Assembly: GCA_003449195.1 (NCBI GenBank)
Contig: DMID01000052.1
Span: 1-24,724 of the forward strand
From: Lysobacteraceae bacterium
GTDB taxonomy: Bacteria > Pseudomonadota > Gammaproteobacteria > Xanthomonadales > Xanthomonadaceae
Reading direction: 5' to 3'
DNA length: 24,724 nt
Position numbers and translations under genes: made by a program
Shown: positions 1 to 7,172 of the stretch, piece after piece
Layout: every line of letters begins with the position of its first letter
How positions within the stretch are numbered: position 1 is the stretch's first letter
The notes under the pieces: generated by a model
Databases searched by the model: none
Seen by the model: the letters and a program-made list of their open reading frames with translations, nothing else
What the model was told of the DNA's origin: nothing

Positions 1-834
1 ACCGACATCGAGCAGCGCAAGCGCAGCGTCGAGGCGGCGCGACGGCGGCATGAGGCCGGCGCTTCGCCCGAATCGGTCGTGCTCACCGCGCAGGCGGCGC
101 TGGCCGAGGCCGAACTGGACCGCGCCCGTGCCCTGCAAAGCGAGAGCGCGGCACGGCAGACTCTGGCGGCGCTGTGGAACCAGCGCGATCCAGACTTTGG
201 CACGGTCGCTGGCGATCCGCTGGCGCTGCCGGCGCTGGAGGACTTCGCGCAGTTGAGCGCTTGGTTGGAAAAGACCCCCGAGCTAGCGCAGTTGGCGGGC
301 GAGGCGCGCATCCGCGAGGCGCAAGTGCGCCTCGCCCGCAGCGAGGCCAAGGCCGACCTGCAATGGCAGGTCGGTGCACGCACGCTGCGAGGCGACGACA
401 ACGACGTGGCGCTGGTGGCCGGCCTGAGCATGCCGCTGGGCATGTCGCGTCGTGCCCAGCCGGGCATCCGCGCCGCCGAGGCCGAACTGGCCCTGAGTCC
501 GGTCGAACGCGAGGCACTGTCGATCCGGCTGTATTCCACCTTGTCCGGGGCCTACGGCGACTACACCACCGCGCGGCTGGAAAGCGAAACGTTGACCCGT
601 GACGTGCTGCCCCGGCTGGCCAAGGCCGAGCAGGCCGCCGACCGCGCATGGCGCGCAGGCGCGATCAGCTACATGGAGTGGGCGATGTTGCAGGACCAGC
701 GGGTGCAGGCGCGCAAGCGCCAGTTGCAGGCCGCGCTCGACGCCCAGACCGCCCTCATCGAAATCCAGCGCCTGACCGGCCAGCCCATCGTCACGGCCGC
801 CGGCAACGCCCCCCATTCGGAAAGCACCCCATGA
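1..834 (+). CDS. czcC: CzcC-like outer-membrane efflux protein (TolC family), 5' end cut off
   Basis: The reading frame is open from base 1 to a stop at 832-834, giving 277 residues. The N-terminus, including any signal peptide, lies outside the window. The sequence is rich in Ala/Glu/Arg/Leu with long alpha-helical heptad-like stretches, as in the periplasmic hairpins of TolC-type outer-membrane factors. It precedes a membrane-fusion protein and an HME-RND pump, the standard czcC-czcB-czcA order, so its role is inferred to be the outer-membrane channel of a tripartite divalent-metal efflux system. Its stop overlaps the start of the next gene (ATGA at 831-834), which implies translational coupling. 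The family call rests on composition and context; a cus- or cnr-type channel would look the same here. Confidence 0.82.
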   Translation, partial: TDIEQRKRSVEAARRRHEAGASPESVVLTAQAALAEAELDRARALQSESAARQTLAALWNQRDPDFGTVAGDPLALPALEDFAQLSAWLEKTPELAQLAGEARIREAQVRLARSEAKADLQWQVGARTLRGDDNDVALVAGLSMPLGMSRRAQPGIRAAEAELALSPVEREALSIRLYSTLSGAYGDYTTARLESETLTRDVLPRLAKAEQAADRAWRAGAISYMEWAMLQDQRVQARKRQLQAALDAQTALIEIQRLTGQPIVTAAGNAPHSESTP

Positions 835-1796
835 AAATTCTTGCGAAAAGCCTCTCGGCCACGACTCTGGCCTTGACAATCTCCCTGTTGCTGGCCAGTT
901 GCGGCAAGCAGGACCCAGCACCCGCCGTGGAAGAAAAAGCCGCTAGCGCAGAAGGCGGCGAACACGAAGAAGAAGCCGCCGAATCCACTGTGATCGACAA
1001 GGCCGAAGCCGACGCGAACGGCATCAAGACGGCCTCGGCCACGGCGGGCACCATCGCGCAGGAACTCGAAGTTCAGGGGCTGCTGGGTGCCATCGATGGC
1101 AGCGTGGCCCAGGTCACCGCGCGCTACCCTGGCCGCATTCAGTCGCTGCGCGCCAACGTCGGCGACCGAGTGAAAGCCGGGCAATCGCTGGCGGCGATCG
1201 AAAGCAATCTGAGCCTGAGCACGTACTCGGTGTCCGCGCCGCTGTCGGGCGTGGTACTGAGCCGGCAGGCGCAGGTGGGCGGCGGTGCGGCCGAAGGTCA
1301 ACCGCTGTTCGAGATTGCCGATCTATCCAAAGTCTGGGCCGACCTGAGCCTGTTCGGCGAGCAGATCCGCCAAGTGCCGGCCGGCGCACCGGTCACCCTT
1401 ACCCGCCTGTACGACGGCAGCGCCGTCCAGGCCACCATCGAGCGCGTGCTTCCCGGCACGTTCGCCGCCAGCCAGAGCGCGATTGCCCGCACCACGCTGG
1501 ATAACGCCGATGGCCAGTGGCGGCCCGGCATGGCCGTCACCGCGCGCATCACCATCGACCGCCGCGACGCGGCGCTGGTGCTGCCGCTGGCAGCGTTGCA
1601 GACCATGGACGGCCACGAGGCTGTATTCGTGCGCAACGGCGATACCTACACTGCACGCGCGGTGAAGACCGGCGCACGCGATGCCACCCATGTGGAAATC
1701 CTCGAAGGCGTGAAGGCAGGCGAGGACGTGGTGGTGGCGCAAAGCTACCTGGTCAAGGCGGACATCGAAAAGTCCGGCGCATCCCACGAGCACTGA
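831..1796 (+). CDS. czcB: CzcB-like periplasmic adaptor (membrane-fusion protein), lipoprotein
   Basis: This 321-residue protein is the adaptor linking the inner-membrane RND pump to the outer-membrane channel. The start at 831 is chosen because it overlaps the czcC stop and gives a proper type II signal sequence: a basic N-terminus, a hydrophobic stretch and the lipobox LLLASC, with the lipidated Cys at about residue 24. After it comes a low-complexity Glu/His stretch (EGGEHEEEAAES), a possible metal-interacting linker. The lipoyl/barrel-sandwich region follows (GRIQSLRANVGDRVKAGQSL, then SVSAPLSGVVLSR), and then the beta-barrel and membrane-proximal parts typical of HlyD/CzcB adaptors. It lacks the extended N-terminal domain of long CzcB proteins. 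The next gene begins 13 bp after its stop, so one operon is likely. Confidence 0.9.
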   Translation: MKILAKSLSATTLALTISLLLASCGKQDPAPAVEEKAASAEGGEHEEEAAESTVIDKAEADANGIKTASATAGTIAQELEVQGLLGAIDGSVAQVTARYPGRIQSLRANVGDRVKAGQSLAAIESNLSLSTYSVSAPLSGVVLSRQAQVGGGAAEGQPLFEIADLSKVWADLSLFGEQIRQVPAGAPVTLTRLYDGSAVQATIERVLPGTFAASQSAIARTTLDNADGQWRPGMAVTARITIDRRDAALVLPLAALQTMDGHEAVFVRNGDTYTARAVKTGARDATHVEILEGVKAGEDVVVAQSYLVKADIEKSGASHEH

Positions 1797-1809
1797 GGAG
1801 ACCGCCGAC

Positions 1810-4800
1810 ATGCTCGAAAAAATCATCCGCGCGTCGATCAACCACCGCTGGTTGGTCATGACGCTGACGCTGGCGTTGATCGCACTCGGCATCTGGAGCT
1901 TCCGGCAACTGCCGATCGACGTGACCCCGGACATCACCAACGTCCAGGTCCAGATCAACACCGCTGCCCCCGGTTATTCGCCGCAGGAGGTGGAGCAGCG
2001 CATCACCTATCCGGTGGAGACGGCGATGGCCGGGCTGCCGAAGATGGACTACTTCCGCTCGCTCTCGCGCTACGGCCTGTCGCAGATCACCGTGGTGTTC
2101 AAGGACGGCACCGACATCTATTTCGCCCGCCAGCAGGTGGCCGAACGCCTGTCGCAGGTGAAGTCGCAGATTCCCGGCAACGTCGAGCCCACGATGGGGC
2201 CGATCGCCACCGGCATGGGCGAGATCTTCAACTACACGATCGATGCCGATCCGAAGGCACGCAAGCCCGACGGTACGCCGTACACCGCCACCGACCTGCG
2301 TACCCTGCAGGACTGGGTGATCCGCCCGCAGTTGCGCAACGTGCCCGGCGTCACCGAGGTCAACACCCTGGGCGGCTACAAGCGCGAAATCCATGTCACC
2401 CCTGACCCCGCGCGATTGCGCGCACTCGGCTTCACTCTTGAGGATGTCGTCGCCGCGCTGCAAGCCAACAACCAGAACGCCGGTGCCGGCTACATCGAAC
2501 GCAACGGCCAGCAGTTCCTGGTGCGCGTCCCCGGCCAAGTCGCCGACATCGCGCAGATCCAGTCCATCGTGCTGGGCACCCGTGGCAACGCCATCCTGCG
2601 CATCCGCGACGTCGCCCAAGTGATCGAGGGTCAGGAACTGCGCAACGGTGCGGCCACCCAGAATGGGCATGAAGTGGTGCTGGGCACGGCCATCATGCTG
2701 GTCGGCGGCAACAGCCGTGACGTGTCCCAGGCCGTCGCAGCGCGCTTGAAGGAAGCCGAGAAGAGCCTGCCGACGGGCATCACCGCCACGCCGGTCTACG
2801 ACCGCACCGTGCTGGTGGATCGCACCATCGCCACCGTCGAGAAGAACCTGGTCGAAGGCGCGTTGCTGGTCATCGTCATCCTGTTCGCGCTGCTGGGAAA
2901 TTTCCGCGCGGCACTGATCACCGCGGCGGTGATCCCGCTGGCGATGTTGTTCACCCTGACCGGCATGGCCCGCACCGGGGTGTCGGCCAACCTGATGAGC
3001 CTGGGCGCGCTGGATTTCGGCCTGATCGTCGATGGCGCGGTGATCATCATCGAGAACTGCCTGCGCCGCTTCGGCGAACGCCAGCATGCACTCGGCAGGA
3101 TGCTGACCCTAGACGAACGTTTCGACCTGACCGCCAGCGCCACTGCGGAAGTGATCCGGCCCAGCCTGTTCGGCCTGGGCATCATCACCGCCGTGTACCT
3201 GCCGATCTTTTCCCTGAGCGGCGTGGAAGGAAAGATGTTCCACCCGATGGCGATCACCGTGGTGATGGCGCTGGTCGGGGCGATGCTGCTGGCGCTGACC
3301 TTCGTGCCGGCTGCGATCGCCCTGGCCCTCGGCGGCAAGGTCGAGGAAAAGGAGAACCGGATAATGGCCTGGTTGCTGCGGCGCTACGAGCCGCTGCTGG
3401 GCTTTGTCCTGCGTCGCGGCACGCTGGTCGCCATTGGCGCGCTCGTGCTGCTGGCCGGCAGCGCCGCGCTGACCACGCGGCTGGGCAGCGAGTTCGTGCC
3501 CAATCTGGATGAAGGCGATATTGCCATGCAAGCCATGCGCATCCCCGGCACCAGCCTGACCCAGTCGGTGGAGATGCAACGCCGACTGGAAACGCGTCTG
3601 CTCGAAGTGCCCGAGGTGGAGCGCGTGTTCACCCGTCTGGGCACGGCCGAGGTCGCCTCCGACCCGATGCCGCCCTCGGTCGGCGATGCCTACGTGATGC
3701 TCAAGCCGCGCGAACAATGGCCCGATCCGTCCAAGCGCAAGGACACGCTGGTCGAGGAAATCCAGGCATTGGCCGCCAAGGTGCCCGGCAACAACTACGA
3801 GTTCAGCCAGCCGATCCAGATGCGCACCAACGAGCTGATCTCCGGCGTGCGTGCCGACGTGGCGATCAACCTGTACGGCGACGACCTGGACACGCTGCTG
3901 CAAGTGGGCCAGCGCATCGCGGCCGCAGCCGGCACCGTGGCCGGTGCAGCGGACGTGCGCGTGGAACAGGCCGGAGGCCTGCCGTTGCTGTCGGTCGTGC
4001 CGGACCGTCTTGCACTGTCGGCCTACGGCTTGAGCCTGCAAGACGTGCAGACGACGGTGGCCACCGCCATCGGCGGCGAGGTCGCCGGCCAGTTGTTCGA
4101 GGGCGACCGCCGTTTCGACTTGGTCGTGCGCCTGCCCGAAGCGCTGCGCCAGAATCCGGCGGCAATTGCCGTGCTGCCGATTCCGTTGCCTGCGACGGCT
4201 GAATCGGCCAATGGTCAGGCTCCACGCACTGTGCCGCTGGGCAGCGTGGCCAAGGTGGAGATGATCGAGGGTGCCAACCAGATCAACCGCTACAACGGCA
4301 AGCGCCGCATCGCGGTTACCGCCAACGTGCGCGACCGCGACCTGGGCGGCTTCGTCGCCGATCTGCAACGCACCGTCAACACCCAGGTCCAGGTGCCGAC
4401 CGGCTACTGGATCGAATACGGCGGCAGCTTCGAGCAACTGATATCGGCCAGCCAACGCCTGGCGATCGTGGTGCCGGTGACGCTGGTGCTGATCTTCGCG
4501 CTGCTGTTCTGGGCGTTCGGTTCGGCCAAGGACGCGGCGATCGTGTTCAGCGGCGTGCCGCTGGCGCTGACCGGCGGTGTGATGGCGCTGTTGTTGCGCG
4601 GGATTCCGTTCTCGATCTCGGCGGGCATCGGCTTCATCGCCCTGTCCGGCGTGGCGGTGCTCAACGGACTGGTGATGATCAGCTTCATCCGTCACATGCG
4701 CGAGCAGGGCGAGTCGCTGGAACAGGCGGTGCGGCACGGCGCGGTGACCCGCCTGCGGCCGGTGCTGATGACCGCGTTGGTGGCCTCGCTCGGTTTCGTG

Positions 4801-4968
4801 CCGATGGCGCTGAACGTCGGTGCCGGCTCGGAGGTGCAGCGCCCGCTGGCAACGGTGGTCATCGGCGGCATCATTTCCTCGACCCTGCTGACCTTGGTGG
4901 TCCTGCCGGTGCTGTACCGATGGGTGCATAGCCGCTTCCCCGGAAAGGCGGCTCCCGGAGAGGTGTGA
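1810..4968 (+). CDS. czcA: CzcA-like heavy-metal RND efflux pump
   Basis: At 1052 residues this has the usual length of an HME-RND inner-membrane proton/metal antiporter. A Shine-Dalgarno-like GAGGAG (1795-1800) precedes the ATG. The TM4 signature LDFGLIVDGAVIIIEN carries D402, D408 and E415, the same numbering as the proton-relay and metal residues described for Cupriavidus CzcA. This supports a divalent-cation pump (Zn/Co/Cd/Ni) rather than a Cu/Ag pump. Other visible hallmarks are the N-terminal SFRQLPIDVTPDITNVQV segment, two large periplasmic loops, and the second-half membrane block (GVPLALTGGVMALLLRGIPFS and following). It completes the czcCBA operon. The exact substrate cannot be read from the sequence. 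Confidence 0.95.
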   Translation: MLEKIIRASINHRWLVMTLTLALIALGIWSFRQLPIDVTPDITNVQVQINTAAPGYSPQEVEQRITYPVETAMAGLPKMDYFRSLSRYGLSQITVVFKDGTDIYFARQQVAERLSQVKSQIPGNVEPTMGPIATGMGEIFNYTIDADPKARKPDGTPYTATDLRTLQDWVIRPQLRNVPGVTEVNTLGGYKREIHVTPDPARLRALGFTLEDVVAALQANNQNAGAGYIERNGQQFLVRVPGQVADIAQIQSIVLGTRGNAILRIRDVAQVIEGQELRNGAATQNGHEVVLGTAIMLVGGNSRDVSQAVAARLKEAEKSLPTGITATPVYDRTVLVDRTIATVEKNLVEGALLVIVILFALLGNFRAALITAAVIPLAMLFTLTGMARTGVSANLMSLGALDFGLIVDGAVIIIENCLRRFGERQHALGRMLTLDERFDLTASATAEVIRPSLFGLGIITAVYLPIFSLSGVEGKMFHPMAITVVMALVGAMLLALTFVPAAIALALGGKVEEKENRIMAWLLRRYEPLLGFVLRRGTLVAIGALVLLAGSAALTTRLGSEFVPNLDEGDIAMQAMRIPGTSLTQSVEMQRRLETRLLEVPEVERVFTRLGTAEVASDPMPPSVGDAYVMLKPREQWPDPSKRKDTLVEEIQALAAKVPGNNYEFSQPIQMRTNELISGVRADVAINLYGDDLDTLLQVGQRIAAAAGTVAGAADVRVEQAGGLPLLSVVPDRLALSAYGLSLQDVQTTVATAIGGEVAGQLFEGDRRFDLVVRLPEALRQNPAAIAVLPIPLPATAESANGQAPRTVPLGSVAKVEMIEGANQINRYNGKRRIAVTANVRDRDLGGFVADLQRTVNTQVQVPTGYWIEYGGSFEQLISASQRLAIVVPVTLVLIFALLFWAFGSAKDAAIVFSGVPLALTGGVMALLLRGIPFSISAGIGFIALSGVAVLNGLVMISFIRHMREQGESLEQAVRHGAVTRLRPVLMTALVASLGFVPMALNVGAGSEVQRPLATVVIGGIISSTLLTLVVLPVLYRWVHSRFPGKAAPGEV

Positions 4969-4980
4969 ACGCCTGCCCAG

Positions 4981-5012
4981 CCCGCCTTCCATCAAAACAG
5001 ATGGCGGGCGGG
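4981..5012 (+). other. Stable hairpin after czcA, no U-run
   Basis: CCCGCC-tt-CCATC / loop AAAACA / GATGG-cg-GGCGGG forms an 11-bp stem with one symmetric 2x2 internal loop, starting 12 bp after the czcA stop. No run of T follows, so it is not a classical intrinsic terminator. It may stabilise the czc mRNA 3' end or attenuate read-through into eptA. Confidence 0.5.
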
Positions 5013-5056
5013 CCGGTGTGGCCAAACGTCGAGTACGGGCACTGAGGAGCCATCCA

Positions 5057-5182
5057 ATGAACAACCATCACCCACACCAGCGTGTGGATAAGCAAGCCCT
5101 TGCTTCCATCGCGGCAAGGGCCGGACCCCATGCACAAGCGGCACTCTCCGGCAGATGCAGAGAGGGTCACCACCATGCGTAG
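5057..5182 (+). CDS. Short His-containing ORF (41 aa) overlapping the eptA start
   Basis: The ATG at 5057 is preceded by GAGGAGC (5044-5050) at good spacing. The 41-codon ORF begins MNNHHPHQ and ends GHHHA-stop. Its TAG (5180-5182) lies inside the first codons of eptA, whose ATG is at 5175, so translation of the two is probably coupled. No family was recognised. The His clusters at both ends fit metal binding or a leader peptide, but the ORF could also be the remnant of a longer gene lost by rearrangement. The overlap geometry and ribosome-binding site are observed; any function is inference. Confidence 0.4.
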   Translation: MNNHHPHQRVDKQALASIAARAGPHAQAALSGRCREGHHHA

Positions 5183-6857
5183 CGAGCCACTGCTGGAAAA
5201 AACATGTCGCAATTCCCGGCGATGGTGTCCGCGACTGAGCGTGGACATACTTGCCTGGGGCCTGGCGATCTACGTCGCGGTGGTATTGAACACCGCATTC
5301 TGGCGCGCTGCCGCTGCTGCGGGAGCCTTCACCGGCAATGGAGCCATCACGACCGCGATCAGTCTGTTCCTGATCATCGTCGCGCTCAACGTGTTGCTGG
5401 CGCGTCCGTTCTGCACGCGCTGGACGACACGTCCGGTTCTGAGTGCCTTTCTGCTGATCGCTGTTTTCGTATCGTTTTTCTCCGACCGTTATGCGGTGCA
5501 TTTCGATGTCGGGATGGCACGCAACATCCTAGCAACCGATCCCGCCGAATCGCGCGAATTGGCCACGACGGCGCTGCTGGGGCATGTGCTGCTCTATGCA
5601 ACGCTGCCGCTGCTCCTGATCTGGGGCAGCGTGCTGCGCTGGACGTCGAAACGGCGTTCCCTGCTGCTGGCGCTTGGATCGGTCGCGTTGGCGGTGGCAC
5701 TGGTCGTGGCAAGTGCTCTGCTGGGCTTCAAGGATGTATCGGCCTTGATGCGCAACAATCCCGAACTGCGCTATCTCGTTGCTCCGTCGAACATCCTGGT
5801 CTCGTTTGGCCGGATCGCTGCCAAGAAGTGGCAAGGGCGCGATGCCGGGCCGCGGCAAGTCGTGGCGGCCGATGCCCGTCTGGATGGGCACGCTGCCGTG
5901 ACCCGTCCGCACATCCTGGTGATCGTCGTCGGCGAGACCATCCGTGCGCAGAACTGGGGACTCAATGGCTACGCCCGGCAGACCACGCCGCAACTGGCCA
6001 CGCGGAATCTGGTGAATTACCCGGATGTCACCGCCTGCGGTTCGAGCACGGAAGTATCGCTGCCGTGCATGTTCTCGGTGCATGGTCGCAGCAGCTACGA
6101 CGAACAGAAGATCCGCAACTCCGAATCGCTCCTGCACGTGCTCGCGCGTACCGGCGTGAAAGTCTTGTGGCGAGACAATCAGGGGGGCTGCAAGGGCGTT
6201 TGCGAAGGATTGCCCTTCGAGTCAGTGAACCAGTCACAGGACCCGGCCCTATGCACGGCACAGGGTTGTCAGGATACCGTCCTGCTGGCCGGACTGAAAG
6301 AACGCCTGCAAGCCGCTTCCGGCGACACCATGGTGGTGCTGCATCAGTTGGGGAACCACGGCCCAAGCTATTACCTGCGCTATCCCGAATCGTTGCGCAG
6401 CTTTCAGCCCGACTGCCGAAACGCTGACTTGAGCGAGTGTTCCCGCGAGGAAGTGGTCAACGCCTACGACAACGCCATCCTCGCCACCGACGACCTGCTC
6501 GCCCGGCTGATCGACCTGCTCGGTTCGTTACAGGACAGGGACACGGCGATGTTGTATATCTCCGACCACGGCGAGTCGCTGGGCGAGAGCAACCTGTATC
6601 TGCACGGTCTGCCCTACGCAATTGCACCGGACACGCAAATCAAAGTTCCGATGGTGGCCTGGATCTCGCCATCGATGGCAAGCTGGCGTGGTCTGGACAT
6701 GCAGTGCGTGAAGCAGCAGGCAGCACGGCCGGCTTCGCACGACAACCTCTTTCATTCAGTGCTCGGCCTGATGGAAGTGTCCACGAGCGCCTACGAGCGC
6801 GGCAAGGACGTGTTCGGGACGTGCGCCACCGCGACGCGCGGGGAGGCCGTCCGATGA
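5175..6857 (+). CDS. eptA: Lipid A phosphoethanolamine transferase (EptA/MCR family)
   Basis: The 560-residue inner-membrane enzyme transfers phosphoethanolamine to lipid A phosphates, lowering surface charge and giving polymyxin tolerance in this family. The ATG at 5175 is preferred over an upstream in-frame start at 5082 because AGAGGG (about 5160) sits before it and residue 1 falls just ahead of the first membrane segment (from about residue 20). About five N-terminal TM helices are followed by a periplasmic sulfatase-fold domain. Catalytic and metal ligands are visible: E254 (VVGETIRAQN), nucleophile T292 in CGSSTEVSLPC, H395 (GNHGP), and D464/H465 (SDHGES). Cysteine pairs matching the MCR/EptA disulfides are also present (C288/C298 and others). 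The stop overlaps the next ATG (6854). Its position after czcCBA suggests metal-responsive envelope remodelling, which is inferred. Confidence 0.93.
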   Translation: MRSEPLLEKTCRNSRRWCPRLSVDILAWGLAIYVAVVLNTAFWRAAAAAGAFTGNGAITTAISLFLIIVALNVLLARPFCTRWTTRPVLSAFLLIAVFVSFFSDRYAVHFDVGMARNILATDPAESRELATTALLGHVLLYATLPLLLIWGSVLRWTSKRRSLLLALGSVALAVALVVASALLGFKDVSALMRNNPELRYLVAPSNILVSFGRIAAKKWQGRDAGPRQVVAADARLDGHAAVTRPHILVIVVGETIRAQNWGLNGYARQTTPQLATRNLVNYPDVTACGSSTEVSLPCMFSVHGRSSYDEQKIRNSESLLHVLARTGVKVLWRDNQGGCKGVCEGLPFESVNQSQDPALCTAQGCQDTVLLAGLKERLQAASGDTMVVLHQLGNHGPSYYLRYPESLRSFQPDCRNADLSECSREEVVNAYDNAILATDDLLARLIDLLGSLQDRDTAMLYISDHGESLGESNLYLHGLPYAIAPDTQIKVPMVAWISPSMASWRGLDMQCVKQQAARPASHDNLFHSVLGLMEVSTSAYERGKDVFGTCATATRGEAVR

Positions 6858-7087
6858 ACCTTGCGACTTCCACGCTCACCACTCTGCGACGCCAGCTACA
6901 GGCGCACTGGGCAATCTGGTTGCTCGTCGCGGCCAGCCTTGCGGCGGGGATCGGCATGCGGCAGCCCTCGCCACCTGACGAACCGCGTTTCGTGCTGGCC
7001 GCACGAACCATGGTGGAAACCGGGCGATGGCTGCTGCCCCAGCGCGGTATCGAGTTGTACGCCGAGAAGCCGCCGGTGTTCATGTGA
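6854..7087 (+). pseudogene. Truncated ArnT/PMT-like glycosyltransferase N-terminus
   Basis: The 77-codon ORF starts at 6854, overlapping the eptA stop (ATGA). It encodes one TM helix (AIWLLVAASLAAGIGM) and then PDEPRFVLAARTMVETGRWL and ELYAEKPPVFM. This matches the N-terminal TM1 and first periplasmic loop of ArnT-type (Arg4N-lipid A) and related PMT-fold transferases, including the loop Asp of the PDEPR motif. The family normally runs past 500 residues. Here the frame ends at TGA immediately after VFM, where a Trp codon (TGG) would be expected, and none of the following sequence in any frame resembles ArnT. The gene therefore looks cut at about 7085 by a rearrangement. It originally formed an eptA-arnT lipid A modification pair and is probably non-functional. 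Confidence 0.8.
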
Positions 7088-7114
7088 CGACGCAATCACG
7101 AGGTAGTCCCAGCC

Positions 7115-7171
7115 ATGAGCAAGCAACTTACCCATTCCCCTTCGAGTACCCACCACGACAGGACGCGCTGA
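7115..7171 (+). CDS. 18-codon ORF immediately before the P-type ATPase
   Basis: ATG at 7115 follows GAGGTAG (7100-7106) and opens an 18-residue ORF (MSKQLTHSPSSTHHDRTR). It stops at 7169-7171, one base before the ATPase start at 7173. It may be a coupling leader, or the stump of a gene lost at the same breakpoint that removed most of arnT. No family is recognisable, and at this length chance cannot be excluded. Confidence 0.25.
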   Translation: MSKQLTHSPSSTHHDRTR

Positions 7172-7172
7172 G

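Noticed and set aside
3109..5064. 651-codon minus-strand ORF opposite czcA
   Set aside because: His/Arg/Gln-rich antisense shadow caused by GC-rich codon bias; the czcA motifs on the plus strand are decisive.
5082..5174. Longer N-terminus for eptA from the ATG at 5082
   Set aside because: It would add 31 polar residues unlike the family, and a better ribosome-binding site precedes 5175.
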